From positions 1-64,000 of the forward strand of contig JASXSV010000002.1 in assembly GCA_030674915.1 (NCBI GenBank): a DNA stretch of 64,000 nucleotides. The letters are read 5' to 3'. This DNA is from Candidatus Endonucleibacter bathymodioli. Its GTDB lineage: Bacteria > Pseudomonadota > Gammaproteobacteria > Pseudomonadales > Endozoicomonadaceae. Position 1 is the first letter of the stretch; each line of letters starts with the position of its first letter. Made by a program: the position numbers and the translations under genes. Under the pieces are notes generated by a model, which saw only the letters and a list, made by a program, of their open reading frames with translations, made no database searches and was not told the DNA's origin. Shown piece after piece: positions 47,592 through 57,365 of the stretch.

Positions 47592-49136
47592 TCAACTAGT
47601 CAGTGACCTTAATAGATTTTTGTAATCACTGCGAATATCAGTATCATCTCCCATCAACTCCTTAACCTTGCGACAAGCATGAAGGACTGTTGTATGATCC
47701 CTACCACCATAAGCATCACCAATTTCAGGCAGGCTGTGATTAGTTAACTCTTTAGATAGCGCCATAGCCATTTGCCTGGGCCTGGCCACGGAACGGCTAC
47801 GTCTCTTGGACAGAATGTCAGAAATTTTAATTTTATAATACTCTGCAACCGTTCTCTGAATATTATCAATACTCACCTGCTTATCCTGCAAAGCAAGCAA
47901 ATCCTTAAGCGATTCCCTTATAAGGTCAATATCAATTTTACGCCCCATAAAGTGAGCGCTAGCTATAACCCTCTTTAGAGCCCCCTCAAGCTCACGGACA
48001 TTAGACCTTATTCTTTGAGCGATAAAAAAAGCAGATTCATGCGGAAGCTCTACTTTCTGCTGCTCAGCCTTTTTCATTAAAATAGCTACTCTAGTTTCTA
48101 ACTCTGGAGGTTCAACAGCAACAGTTAACCCCCAGCCGAAACGAGATTTTAACCTCTCTTCCACACCATGAATTTCCTTTGGGTACCTATCACAGGTTAG
48201 AATCATTTGCTGCCCCCCCTCCAGAAGAGCATTAAAGGTATGAAAAAACTCCTCCTGTGAGCGCTCTTTACCAGCAAAAAATTGGATATCATCAATCAAC
48301 AATGCATCAACAGACCGGTAATAACGCTTAAAATCATTAATAGCATTTAACTGCAAGGCTTTAACCATATCAGCCACAAAGCGTTCTGAGTGCAGATACA
48401 CGACTCTGGAGTTACGATTTCGCTTTACCAGAGAACTACCAACAGCATGCATGAGATGAGTTTTACCAAGACCTACGCCACCGTATAAAAACAAGGGGTT
48501 ATATGCTGAGCCGGGATTTTCTGAAATCTGTTTTGCTGCGGCTAACGCCAACTGATTAGATTTGCCTTCAACAAAAGTTTCAAATGTGAACCCTGTGTTT
48601 AGTGCGCTATGGTGTTTTATTGATCCTTCAACATCAACCTGGCGACGCTGAATGCTAGAACCTTTATCTGCAATAGTTTCTTCTACCGCTTTTTTCAAAG
48701 GGTTTGTTTTTTTGGGAACAACTATATTTTTATTTAAAGAGGCTGTATTTTCTTTTTCTACAACATCCAAAGAAGACACTAAGTTGCGAACAACTAAAGA
48801 CTCTTCAGCATTTTTCTCAGGTGGACTGGATAAAGTTTGAGAGTTACTCACATGACCAGCTCTCGAACTAAGAGACCGTGGTCTTCTATTTGAGACAGCA
48901 ACAGCAACAGCAGGAGCTTGATCGTCACTCATACTGGCGATATTTTCAAGAATCTCTTCTATTCTGCATAAAAACTTCTCTTTTACCCAGTCTGCTACGA
49001 AACGGTTAGGTGCTAAAAGACAGAGATCATGATTATCTCCAATGGCTTTTAGTGGACGAATCCAGGTGTTAAATTGTTGTGAGGACAGCTCATCCTGAAG
49101 AAGATCCACACACTTTTGCCAGATCTCTAAAGACAC
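47592..49136 (-). CDS. dnaA: Chromosomal replication initiator DnaA
   Basis: 514 residues from GTG 49136, preceded by AGGAGA seven bases upstream; the frame stays open to an upstream start at 49256, but those 40 residues do not look like DnaA. Domain I starts [20 protein letters not shown]. The variable linker covers about residues 85-180. The AAA+ domain has Walker [15 protein letters not shown] and Walker [15 protein letters not shown]. Domain IV carries the DnaA-box-binding [19 protein letters not shown]. It initiates replication at the adjacent oriC. Confidence 0.98.
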   Translation of the reverse strand: MSLEIWQKCVDLLQDELSSQQFNTWIRPLKAIGDNHDLCLLAPNRFVADWVKEKFLCRIEEILENIASMSDDQAPAVAVAVSNRRPRSLSSRAGHVSNSQTLSSPPEKNAEESLVVRNLVSSLDVVEKENTASLNKNIVVPKKTNPLKKAVEETIADKGSSIQRRQVDVEGSIKHHSALNTGFTFETFVEGKSNQLALAAAKQISENPGSAYNPLFLYGGVGLGKTHLMHAVGSSLVKRNRNSRVVYLHSERFVADMVKALQLNAINDFKRYYRSVDALLIDDIQFFAGKERSQEEFFHTFNALLEGGQQMILTCDRYPKEIHGVEERLKSRFGWGLTVAVEPPELETRVAILMKKAEQQKVELPHESAFFIAQRIRSNVRELEGALKRVIASAHFMGRKIDIDLIRESLKDLLALQDKQVSIDNIQRTVAEYYKIKISDILSKRRSRSVARPRQMAMALSKELTNHSLPEIGDAYGGRDHTTVLHACRKVKELMGDDTDIRSDYKNLLRSLTS

Positions 49137-49356
49137 AGGCGCTCTCCTAAACACGGACGAAGCAGTAGTCTCTAAAGCAGCCTGCGCTTCCGCACGACTT
49201 CTTTTTACCCCCGTCTCTCCAGAACAACAGGACAAGCTATACCTGCCCCTCAACACCTAACCCCGCTGGGTTATTTTTCCTCGCCTCCCACTTACTTAAC
49301 CCTTTATATTGGATAATAAGCTGAGAAGGAAGCCATTATATCCTTTTCCCATAAAG

Positions 49357-49365
49357 TTATCCACA
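49357..49365 (+). promoter_or_regulatory. DnaA box TTATCCACA
   Basis: Exact match to the consensus high-affinity DnaA box. Confidence 0.85.
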
Positions 49366-49562
49366 TAACAAAGCACAGAAAAAGTTTTCCCTATACTCCT
49401 TTTAGTGCGCTCAGTAGGTTAACCAGTTGTAACACTTTACCCATGAGTTATTACGCACACTCAACCACTCTTTTTCTATCTTAAAATGGGTGTGGGTAAG
49501 CTTGTTGATACGCAGGCATAAACCTTCTTTTTAACTACTAGCAAACAATATGATAATGTGAT

Positions 49563-49571
49563 TGTGCATAA
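49563..49571 (-). promoter_or_regulatory. DnaA-box variant TTATGCACA
   Basis: Reads TGTGCATAA on the plus strand, one mismatch from consensus. It is 9 bp from a perfect box in the opposite orientation. Confidence 0.6.
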
Positions 49572-49580
49572 CATATAATG

Positions 49581-49589
49581 TTATCCACA
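49581..49589 (+). promoter_or_regulatory. DnaA box TTATCCACA
   Basis: Second exact consensus DnaA box, next to an AT-rich stretch (ATAACATATAATG). Confidence 0.85.
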
Positions 49590-49718
49590 TCCCCCACAAA
49601 AAAGACTTTCCTTAGGGCGACCTCTGCATAACTCAACAAAGTCGATCATATCCTTGTGAAATATCGGTATGCAAAATCCGTTACAACACAAGCTCTTCGT
49701 ATCCGTCACTGACCTACA

Positions 49719-49786
49719 CCAGTTACCATTAAAGGTGTAAGTTTCTTAACTGCTACCACTCCCCCAAATAACTTACTGCTGTAGGT
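49719..49786. repeat. Dispersed intergenic repeat, copy near oriC
   Basis: CCAGTTACCATTAAAGGTGT followed by TTAACTGCTACCACTCCCCC and CTTACTGCTGTAGG. The second part parallels 15341-15379, and the first is the inverse of CACACCTTTAGTGGT at 15398. Confidence 0.45.
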
Positions 49787-50204
49787 TCACGTGGCTTCGC
49801 TCGCTTGCCTCCTACTCACACCTCCAAGGTAGGTGTGAGACCTGCCGTTTCGCAAATTTTGCACCTCGGCGGTAAAGCTCCAGAAACCTCCACTCTAGGA
49901 CGACTCCTAACACGACTGGTCGAGCATCTTCAGCGTGATCAGTTGTTGGCGAAAATTAATAGTCCTCTGCAAGCCAAAACATCATCTTGGATGAAGGTCT
50001 CATTAATATAATGGATTCCACACCAGTAGAGACGACTCAATCCAGCTCAGGCAACGACAAAGACGGAAAGCAGACAAAAGATTCTGAAGCAGGTTGGCAC
50101 GCTGAGAATAAGTAAATTTCAATGACGGCGACTAAAATACTTGGTTATACTTATGTCTCAAAATATATATTTTAAATATTTTGTATGGTTCCTGGAAATG
50201 AAAA

Positions 50205-50233
50205 TTGACTAAATCCTGTCAATTTCTTAAACT
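50205..50233 (+). promoter_or_regulatory. Candidate promoter for rpmH-rnpA
   Basis: TTGACT, a 17-bp spacer, then TAAACT, placed about 40 bp upstream of the rpmH start. By inspection only. Confidence 0.45.
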
Positions 50234-50271
50234 ACTTGTCTTTTGCATAAACAGAGCAATTGGTGACCGTT

Positions 50272-50406
50272 ATGAAGAGAACTTTTCAACCAAGCAATAT
50301 TAAGTATAAACGCGATCATGGTTTTCGAGCGCGCATGGCAACCAAAAATGGTCAACAGATTATAAAACGACGTAGAGCCAAGGGTCGCAAGCGTTTAACA
50401 GCTTGA
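50272..50406 (+). CDS. rpmH: 50S ribosomal protein L34
   Basis: 44 residues, the exact family length: [20 protein letters not shown], then [20 protein letters not shown] and LTA. A GGTGA ribosome site precedes the ATG. It overlaps or abuts rnpA, as is standard. Confidence 0.98.
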   Translation: MKRTFQPSNIKYKRDHGFRARMATKNGQQIIKRRRAKGRKRLTA

Positions 50407-50423
50407 TAATAGGGTTAAATATT

Positions 50424-50801
50424 GTGCGCTTCGCCTTTGGTCATGATAAACGGCTTGGCTCAGAAGCTGAGTTCAAACAAGTTTTTGATAAAACTGACAT
50501 TAAAGTATCTAGTCGGCAGCTGTTAATTCTCGCAAAAGTAAACAAACAGCCGTCATCAAGACTAGGACTTGTTGTTGCTAAAAAAATCATTAGGCATGCT
50601 GTAAGCCGTAATCGAGCTAAAAGGCACATAAGAGAATCATTCCGCCTTTGTCAGGGTCAGGTTGAACTCGACACCCTTGATGTGGTTGTTCTGGTGCGAA
50701 AGGGGTTTAATGAGCTCGTTGATTGTGAAATAAGTGGTTTTCTAACTAGTCAGTGGTTGAAGTTAAACATGCGCCTGAAAGCGTTGAGACGGCTTACTTG
50801 A
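50424..50801 (+). CDS. rnpA: Ribonuclease P protein component
   Basis: 125 residues from GTG 50424 (VRFAFGHDKRLGSEAEFKQV). The frame is open back to 50403, but family members start near this point. The RNA-binding signature RNRAKRHIRESFRL is present. It processes tRNA 5' ends together with the rnpB RNA. It lies between rpmH and a strong hairpin. Confidence 0.94.
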   Translation: MRFAFGHDKRLGSEAEFKQVFDKTDIKVSSRQLLILAKVNKQPSSRLGLVVAKKIIRHAVSRNRAKRHIRESFRLCQGQVELDTLDVVVLVRKGFNELVDCEISGFLTSQWLKLNMRLKALRRLT

Positions 50802-50838
50802 ACCTCTACCGCCAAAAACAAACTTGGCGGTAGAGGTT
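50801..50838. terminator. Hairpin after rnpA
   Basis: A perfect 15-bp stem, AACCTCTACCGCCAA / TTGGCGGTAGAGGTT, with an 8-base loop, at the rnpA stop codon. The following sequence (ATTGTT) is only weakly U-rich, so it may terminate partially or protect the mRNA end. Confidence 0.7.
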
Positions 50839-51050
50839 ATTGTTATGTGCCTGCACCTATTGAAGGCATGAATAGGCTACGTTGAAACCATAAGTATTAG
50901 ATCAATGAGGTGCTGGCTGGAGTAGTTAACGCATCACTCCCTTAAGGAGCAGTGCGTATACGCCTAAAACAGCCAATAATACTGGCTGGTCATGTGCTAA
51001 ATGTTTTATTCGCTGCCCGTGTAAAACCTTCAGTAAGATATTCAGGTAGT

Positions 51051-51074
51051 ACGGGTACGGGTACGGGTACGGGT
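51051..51074. repeat. Four tandem ACGGGT hexamers upstream of yidD
   Basis: Exact hexamers ending 6 bp before the yidD ATG. They lie in an open frame that reads Gly-Thr repeats and joins yidD in frame. The repeat occupies the expected ribosome-binding zone. Confidence 0.92.
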
Positions 51075-51080
51075 AGTATA

Positions 51081-51359
51081 ATGGTAAAATTCTCAAGCAT
51101 TCCAAAGCTTTTTGTAGTTGCATTAATTAAGTTTTATTGCTATTTTGTTAGTCCTTTAATTATAGGGCGTTGTCGCTTTTATCCCACCTGCTCAGTTTTT
51201 GCTTTGGGATCCATCGATCGTCATGGTTTGTTGAAGGGCAGTTTTCTAGCTTGTAAACGGCTATTGTGCTGCCAGCCTTGGCATTCTGGAGGTTTTGATC
51301 CTGTACCAGAATATCATTCATCAAACATAAAGAGACAATCACATATCAACCCCCTATAG
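51081..51359 (+). CDS. yidD: Membrane protein insertion efficiency factor YidD
   Basis: 92 residues from ATG 51081. It carries an N-terminal amphipathic/hydrophobic segment and the family signature CRFYPTCSVFALGSIDRHGL, then CQPWHSGGFDPVP. The frame is open back to 50952, but the extra 43 residues include the hexamer-encoded GTGTGT run and are not part of the family. It ends 15 bp before yidC and is thought to assist YidC. Confidence 0.93.
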   Translation: MVKFSSIPKLFVVALIKFYCYFVSPLIIGRCRFYPTCSVFALGSIDRHGLLKGSFLACKRLLCCQPWHSGGFDPVPEYHSSNIKRQSHINPL

Positions 51360-51374
51360 CACTGGCCCATAATA

Positions 51375-53078
51375 ATGGATTTGCAAAGAATACTTTTAAT
51401 AGCAGCCCTTGTAGTTGTTGGTGTATTTACTCTTAGACAGTGGAATGACGACTACAGTCAGATCAGGCCTACAGGTGATACTATGGTTTCGCCTATATCA
51501 TCTAATCAAAGTGGCTCTGATATACCTGTAATAAAAACAGACCGCGACTCACTAAAAAATAACTTTGTATCCGAACCCTCGACAGAGTTCGTTGGTATTA
51601 AAACTGATACTTTTGAGGTGAAGATTGATCCTGCCGGAGGGGACATAGTAGCGCTTGCCCTACCTGATTATCTGGCATGGTTGCCCAAAGAAGGAGAGAA
51701 ATCGCAACCTTTTCAGCTAATGCAGAATAACCCTGGCTGTTCCGGTGAGCAAACCTGCGTTTACACAGCGCAAAGCGCACTGGTAAGAACTGATGGTCCT
51801 AATAGTAATAACCAAAGGGCTGTTTATAAAGTAGAGCAAAAATATTTTGAGCTAGCTGAAGATCAAAATAAACTAACTGTCAACTTTAAACTTGACGACG
51901 GCAATGTTGAGATAGTGAAGCGTTATACCTTTGAGCGTGGAAGCTATGAAATTCGCATCGATTATCTAATCACTAATTATAGCAAGAGTATTTGGCGTGA
52001 TCAGTTTTACGCTCAACTAAAGCGTGATGGCTCTGAAGATCCTAGCAAGATGAACTCTAATGCACCAATGAATACCTATCTAGGGGCTGCCGTTCGTTCT
52101 CAAGAAAAGACATACCACAAGTTACCTTTCGATGACTTCAAAAAAAATAAGTTTGATGAGCAGGTAACTGGTGGTTATGCGGCGATATTACAACATTACT
52201 TTATTGGTGCTTGGATACCAAGTAGCAGCCAACCCCACAGTTACTACACCAACCTAAGCAATGATGGTAAATATTATTTTGTTGGGTTTTATAATGATAC
52301 TTTGGTTGTTAACTCCGGTGAGACGGTAAGCACAGGGGCCACACTTTACGCAGGCCCAAAACTACTAGAAAATATTAAACCACTTGCAGAAGGCCTTGAG
52401 CTAACAGTAGATTATGGAATTCTATGGTTTCTAGCATACCCCTTATTTATTTTGCTGCACTGGATTCAGTCTATTGTTGGCAATTGGGGGTGGTCTATTA
52501 TTCTATTGACTGTTCTAGTAAAAGCCGTATTTTACCCTCTGAATGCTACTAGTTTTCGCTCAATGGCTAAGATGCGTAAACTTGGCCCGAAGATGCAACT
52601 CCTGAAAGAACAGCATAAAGATGATAGACAGAAGATGTCTCAGGCTATGATGGAGCTTTATAAGAAAGAAAAAGTAAATCCTATGGGTGGATGTCTTCCA
52701 ATTATTGTTCAAATGCCTGTGTTTATTTCGTTGTACTGGGTTTTACTTGAGTCTGTTGAGCTTCGTCACGCACCTTGGTTAGGTTGGATCCAAGACCTTG
52801 CTCAGATGGATCCCTATTTTATTTTACCGTTAATTATGGGGGGGTCAATGTTTGCGCAACAACTTCTTAACCCAACCCCTCCAGACCCTATTCAAGCTAA
52901 GGTAATGAAGTTCATGCCTGTTATTTTCACATTTTTCTTCTTATGGTTTCCTTCTGGTTTGGTTCTGTACTGGGTAACTAATAACGTACTATCTTTTACT
53001 CAGCAATATATTATCACTCGGAATATTGAGAGAGATGACGCAGGGGGAGGAAGTGTTAAAAAAATACTTCCATCTTAG
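51375..53078 (+). CDS. yidC: Membrane protein insertase YidC
   Basis: 567 residues. An N-terminal membrane anchor (MDLQRILLIAALVVVGVFTL) is followed by a large periplasmic P1 domain (about residues 25-345). The conserved insertase core follows: five helices, with the cytoplasmic hairpin KMRKLGPKMQLLKEQHKDDR and NPMGGCLPIIVQMPVFISLY. The length is typical for gammaproteobacteria. The gene is followed by a symmetrical hairpin. Confidence 0.98.
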   Translation: MDLQRILLIAALVVVGVFTLRQWNDDYSQIRPTGDTMVSPISSNQSGSDIPVIKTDRDSLKNNFVSEPSTEFVGIKTDTFEVKIDPAGGDIVALALPDYLAWLPKEGEKSQPFQLMQNNPGCSGEQTCVYTAQSALVRTDGPNSNNQRAVYKVEQKYFELAEDQNKLTVNFKLDDGNVEIVKRYTFERGSYEIRIDYLITNYSKSIWRDQFYAQLKRDGSEDPSKMNSNAPMNTYLGAAVRSQEKTYHKLPFDDFKKNKFDEQVTGGYAAILQHYFIGAWIPSSSQPHSYYTNLSNDGKYYFVGFYNDTLVVNSGETVSTGATLYAGPKLLENIKPLAEGLELTVDYGILWFLAYPLFILLHWIQSIVGNWGWSIILLTVLVKAVFYPLNATSFRSMAKMRKLGPKMQLLKEQHKDDRQKMSQAMMELYKKEKVNPMGGCLPIIVQMPVFISLYWVLLESVELRHAPWLGWIQDLAQMDPYFILPLIMGGSMFAQQLLNPTPPDPIQAKVMKFMPVIFTFFFLWFPSGLVLYWVTNNVLSFTQQYIITRNIERDDAGGGSVKKILPS

Positions 53079-53081
53079 TCT

Positions 53082-53112
53082 AATAAGAAAGCTAATATTT
53101 AGCTTTCTTATT
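53082..53112. terminator. Hairpin after yidC
   Basis: Perfect 14-bp stem AATAAGAAAGCTAA / TTAGCTTTCTTATT with a 3-base loop, directly after the stop. It is AT-rich, and the T-rich 3' arm could act in both directions for the convergent yidC and mnmE. Confidence 0.75.
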
Positions 53113-53406
53113 AAATGCGAACAATTGTTGGTAGATATTTAAAAAGACACGAGCAGAGTTGTTTTTTTATAATAGTAACAACTTAATAACGTACTTTAAC
53201 TATTCTGAGTAGCTGGTCATTAGTCATTAATAACTATCTGATCCCATACTGAAGCTGGAAAAACAGAATAGGCGGCAACTATACTGGCACAAGGAAGTGA
53301 TTGATACTAAGGGTTAGCATTGTGTTGTGAATTATTTCTATATGCCTGCATTTTACCAGAATATAATCGACATTATTGAGTTATACCGAGATCTCTATAG
53401 TTAGTA
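53113..53406. other. yidC-mnmE convergent spacer
   Basis: About 290 bp, AT-rich, no gene. mnmE normally follows yidC in the same direction; here it is inverted, so an inversion breakpoint probably lies in or near this spacer. Confidence 0.5.
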
Positions 53407-54786
53407 CTATTTCCCTATACAAAATGTTGAAAAAATCCTTCCCAATAATTCATCAGAAGCAAAGTCTCCGGTAATTTCACCTAAATACTTTTGTGCATGA
53501 AAAAGATCTTCAGCTAACAGCTCGCCAGCACCCATATATTCCAATTGCATTTGACCATTAACCATGGATTCTCTAGCAGAACTCAATGCATCAAGATGGC
53601 GTCTTCGTGCAGAGAAACCTCCCTCAATAGTATTTTCAAACCCCATGCATTTTTTTAGGTAGAGCTTTAATTCATCTAAACCACTTCCATTTATAGCGCT
53701 TATCCTAAAGACAGGAATACCATTTTCTTGTGTTTGCTCCAGGCTTTCACCAGTTAAGTCAATCTTATTCCTAATCAAGATAAGCTTACTAGGATGAGGT
53801 AAACTATTAATAAAGTCAGGCCATATTTCATAAGGATCTGTAGACTTTGTTTTTTCTCCATCAATTATTAAAAGGACACGATCAGCCTTGCTTATCTCTT
53901 TGATAGCTCTTTCCACCCCAATCTGCTCAATCTTATTTTCAGTATTCCTTAAGCCTGCAGTATCGATAACATGTAGAGGCATTCCATCTATATGGATATG
54001 CTCTCGTAAAACATCTCTCGTTGTTCCTGCTATATCAGTAACAATAGCTGTCTCACGTCTAGTAAGGCTATTGAGGAGGCTTGATTTCCCGGCATTTGGT
54101 CGACCCGCAATAACAACAGTCATCCCCTCTCTGAGAACGACTCCTTGACCTGCTTCTTTCACAACATCATCTAGCCTTTCAATCAATTTTGCCAAGTCTC
54201 TTGAAACCTTGCCGTCGCCTAGAAAATCAATTTCTTCCTCAGGAAAATCAATTGAAGATTCAACATAAGTTCTTAATCTAATCAACTCTTCAACTAACAA
54301 GTTGACTCTTTTTGAAAAGATACCTTGAAGTGATTTTAGCGCTGATCTGGCAGCCTGCACTGATGTACTCTCTATCAAATCAGCCACTGCTTCAACTTGC
54401 GTCAAATCCATTTTGTTATTCAAAAAAGCACGTTCAGAAAACTCTCCTGGGTTTGCATGACGAACCCCTGTTGATAAAATTCTTTTCAGTAGCATATCCA
54501 TAACTACCGGTCCACCGTGGCCATGAAACTCTAATATATTTTCACCTGTAAAGGAGTGAGGAGCAGGAAAATAAAGAGATATTCCTACATCTATTATATT
54601 ACCCTGCTCATCATAAAAAGCACCATAGTGTGCATAACGGGGTTGAATAATTTTATGTAATACATCCGCCGCAACATTTTGTGCATCAGGACCAGACACA
54701 CGAATAATACCCACTCCGCCTATTCCTGATGCAGTGGCTTGTGCTGCTATAGTATCTTTATGAATAACACTAAAATCATCAATCAC
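53407..54786 (-). CDS. mnmE: tRNA modification GTPase MnmE
   Basis: 459 residues. The N-terminal tetrahydrofolate-binding domain begins [20 protein letters not shown]. The G domain has [12 protein letters not shown] (G1), DTAG (G3) and RNKID (G4), and the C-terminal FCIGK carries the catalytic Cys. With MnmG it makes cmnm5U34 in tRNAs. It runs opposite to yidC; mnmG and rsmG are not in the window. Confidence 0.98.
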   Translation of the reverse strand: MIDDFSVIHKDTIAAQATASGIGGVGIIRVSGPDAQNVAADVLHKIIQPRYAHYGAFYDEQGNIIDVGISLYFPAPHSFTGENILEFHGHGGPVVMDMLLKRILSTGVRHANPGEFSERAFLNNKMDLTQVEAVADLIESTSVQAARSALKSLQGIFSKRVNLLVEELIRLRTYVESSIDFPEEEIDFLGDGKVSRDLAKLIERLDDVVKEAGQGVVLREGMTVVIAGRPNAGKSSLLNSLTRRETAIVTDIAGTTRDVLREHIHIDGMPLHVIDTAGLRNTENKIEQIGVERAIKEISKADRVLLIIDGEKTKSTDPYEIWPDFINSLPHPSKLILIRNKIDLTGESLEQTQENGIPVFRISAINGSGLDELKLYLKKCMGFENTIEGGFSARRRHLDALSSARESMVNGQMQLEYMGAGELLAEDLFHAQKYLGEITGDFASDELLGRIFSTFCIGK

Positions 54787-55968
54787 AAATACTGTTATCC
54801 TGAAGAAAATGTTACCTAGTTACACTAGGCATTGTTTTTTTAACGCCATTACAAAAAGTCTAAATTTCCAGATAGTTTAGCAAGATATATCTTGCAGCTC
54901 AATGACCTAATAATATTTCAACGGTAGGCGAACTCATCACAGTTATAAGCGTAATGATTTACAGATACTCTCGTAAGGTTTAACTATGTTTTTGACGGTT
55001 TTCCACACTATATTTAGCCTTATGTTGTCCTAATACTATCAAAAGAAGTTTCGAAGCATGCTCAATCCTCCTCTCAAAATACCCATTTTAGCCGCTTTAA
55101 TGGTAATCCCTTCCTGAATGGCTTACCTCTTCTTTCAGAGCCATAGGCATAGCTTTCATAAATATCCACTGTTTAGGAATTAAGGTGGCTCAAGCATCAG
55201 TATTTTATATCCAGGAAAAGGTTTACATGACGGCACTGAGAGCATCACTTGAGGAAGCTCTGAACAAGGTTATTTTCTCAAGGAAAGGAATCTATAAGGT
55301 ATTGATTTTGCTGGATCCACGCCTCCTCGGGGATTACGAAAGTGGCTTTAATCAGAGGTTCCTTGAGCAGCTAAATTGTTAGTTACAGAATTTTATTAAG
55401 AAAATACAACCACCTAGCGTGCCGGTTGTTATATCTATTCAAATAAATATGTGATAAAAGCAACTAAGTCTGGATTCTTCACTTATAATAACAGTTGTAC
55501 TATTACGTAACTAAAAAGCAAAAGATTGCCTTTGGCTAGCTCTGCAGACGCACTATAGTCATCCAGAAAGTAACCTAGGATAGCAAAAAACAATATGTTT
55601 GAAACGCCACACTATATTGCTAACCTCATAATACCAGAAGGGACTTTCGTCATCGTAGCACTGAAAAACCAGATAGCATTATCCATTGCAAGGGTAAACT
55701 TTTTAGTATTTAAATACTCCTTTTCTCCCGAAAAAAACAACTACTTTGATTTAAAGTATACACACATAACTTCCAGTAATCGGATGGACAACTCGTGATA
55801 ACATTAAAAACTCTTTCTATCTGTAGACTACACAGTAGGCATTGCTATACATCCTATAGTTTTCTTCAATTAGTATTGGATATTATTATACAGGACTCAA
55901 AAAAAACAATAAAAAAAACAATTAAACCACTTTTTAAAGTCCACTAAACACTTTATTCATATAGGTTT
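54787..55968. other. Long spacer between mnmE and the IAP-like gene
   Basis: About 1.2 kb. It holds the LDPRLRGDY-type repeat (55264-55381) inside a 65-codon frame (55185-55382) and a motif CTTTAATGGTAATCCC (55097-55112) related to the dispersed repeat. The frame 55595-55798 (67 codons) has no recognisable homology. The last 150 bp are very A-rich and presumably contain the promoter of the IAP-like gene. Confidence 0.5.
55264..55381 (+). repeat. Dispersed repeat encoding an LDPRLLGDY-like peptide, second copy
   Basis: Matches 29885-30003 along its whole length (AAGGTATTGATTTTGCTGGA, then CCACGCCTCCTCGGGGATTA). The copies share KVLILLDPRL in translation, but the palindromic core suggests a REP-like DNA element. 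Confidence 0.7.
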
Positions 55969-57342
55969 ATGGGTGTTTTTATGATTTTTAATATAACAGG
56001 AAGTAGGATAGTGATAGCAACAAATAAAAGTGATTTTCTAAAGCGTAGACTTTGTGTTTTCTATTGTTTCATTATGCTTTTAAGTACAATTCCTTTAGCT
56101 TGGAGTACTGGCGACGATAATGGAGTAGCGATGGCTTCTGGTGGAGAGGAGCTAGTGGCTTCTGGTGGAGAAGAGGTGGCAACACCGATAGTTTTACATG
56201 ATATTACAAAGCATATGCTTGGTCTTTATAAAAGTTTTATAAACCTTAACAATAATATATTAGCAACAAATGCTATGTATGCATCAAAATATGGATTTTA
56301 TCCTACTTCTAACACCCTAGGATGTGATAGCATTATATGTTTTTGCTGTGGTAATGTAGTATGTTTGAGAGGTACTGACAATCAGAAGAGGCTTCGCTAT
56401 TATGATGAAGGTTTTCACTCAGACGAATGTGTTTTTAGGTGTTCTTCTGGGGAAAGAGAAAGCAAAATACTTAGTTATAGTGATATATCAAAATTTCAAC
56501 ATCTTGCTAAATACTTTGATTATTCGTTTTGTAGCTTTGATGAAAAAAAACCACCACATATAGTAATTCCTTTTGTAGAACAAAATTATGATAGTAATAT
56601 TCTTGCCCGGCGAGCTTATTTAGAACAAGAACGACAGAACCCTAACCTAGAAGTAGCTAGTGCTTCAGTACAAGGTGGTAGGCTAGATGATGAACCGACA
56701 AATATAGCTGTTACCGAAAATGATTTATTATACCAGCATACATTAAATACCAGCACTAATAGGGAAAGAGGCTCTAATCAGACACATTATGATATCAACA
56801 ATATAATGCTTGACATTATTTACCCGCGTCTACCAAGGGCGTTAAATGTAGATATTTGTAAGTTAAACATTTTATCAAAAATAAACGACGCAATCAGCTC
56901 AATACGGGAAAATGAACCAGAATATTTAATTGGTTATTTTACCTCAGCTGATCAAATTACTACTGAGTCGATTGATCTGTGTTACTCGTATGTTTTATCT
57001 ATGCTCTCAAGTTCTGCTGAAAGTAGTTCTATTAATATCGAGGAACAAAATACAAATGTACAAAATATAGATCAACCACACATGTTAGCATCGGAAAACT
57101 CAAGTAATGCAAATGATGTTGCATCATCCTCAAATAATGAAGAAAGTATCATATCACTTCAAAAGGAAAATTCAGAACTATTGGATTTAACTCTATGTAA
57201 AATATGTTTGGATCTGCCAGTAGGCATTGCATTTTTACCTTGCGGGCATATTATAGCCTGCAAAAATTGTGCACCAGCTCTCAGATACTGTCCAATCTGT
57301 AGGACGTTTATAAAATCTGTAAGCAACGCAGTTTTAGAATGA
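55969..57342 (+). CDS. IAP-like protein with BIR-like zinc domain and C-terminal RING
   Basis: 457 residues. Residues 26-47 form a hydrophobic, signal-peptide-like segment after KRR, followed by a Gly/Glu-rich stretch. Residues 80-160 resemble a BIR domain: a KSF segment, YASKYGFYPTS, the C-x2-C pair Cys124/Cys127, then His150 and Cys154. The His-Cys spacing differs from the canonical H-x6-C. Residues 270-345 are helical and unassigned. Residues 410-444 are a perfect C3HC4 RING with Cys410, 413, 425, His427, Cys431, 434, 441, 444. PCGHIIACKNCAPALRYCPICR closely follows animal IAP RINGs, including the C-terminal tail. IAPs block caspases or act as E3 ubiquitin ligases in eukaryotes. Function here is inferred; the family assignment of the RING is secure. 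The gene is AT-rich, stands alone and borders an IS cluster. Confidence 0.88.
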   Translation: MGVFMIFNITGSRIVIATNKSDFLKRRLCVFYCFIMLLSTIPLAWSTGDDNGVAMASGGEELVASGGEEVATPIVLHDITKHMLGLYKSFINLNNNILATNAMYASKYGFYPTSNTLGCDSIICFCCGNVVCLRGTDNQKRLRYYDEGFHSDECVFRCSSGERESKILSYSDISKFQHLAKYFDYSFCSFDEKKPPHIVIPFVEQNYDSNILARRAYLEQERQNPNLEVASASVQGGRLDDEPTNIAVTENDLLYQHTLNTSTNRERGSNQTHYDINNIMLDIIYPRLPRALNVDICKLNILSKINDAISSIRENEPEYLIGYFTSADQITTESIDLCYSYVLSMLSSSAESSSINIEEQNTNVQNIDQPHMLASENSSNANDVASSSNNEESIISLQKENSELLDLTLCKICLDLPVGIAFLPCGHIIACKNCAPALRYCPICRTFIKSVSNAVLE

Positions 57343-57365
57343 TAATCACATGTGTTAAGTTCTAG

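Larger units (their letters stand above)
49137..50271. other. Probable chromosomal origin region (oriC) between dnaA and rpmH
   Basis: A 1.1-kb intergenic region between divergent dnaA and rpmH, where oriC lies in pseudomonads and related gammaproteobacteria. It has two perfect DnaA boxes (49357-49365, 49581-49589), an inverted near-box (49563-49571) and AT-rich stretches (about 49535-49600). The right half holds a dispersed-repeat copy (49719-49786) and a stem CTCACACCT / AGGTGTGAG at 49813-49837. Short frames at 49805-50011 and 50011-50115 have no recognisable homology, and I do not call them genes. Confidence 0.75.

Noticed and set aside
49788..49796. Third parS-like site (TTCACGTGG)
   Set aside because: Only the central 8 bases match; the flanks do not form the 16-bp palindrome.
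49805..50115. Small ORFs between oriC and rpmH (68 and 34 codons)
   Set aside because: No recognisable homology or convincing ribosome site; they overlap hairpin and repeat sequence.
55595..55798. 67-codon frame upstream of the IAP-like gene
   Set aside because: No family resemblance and atypical composition; treated as spacer.
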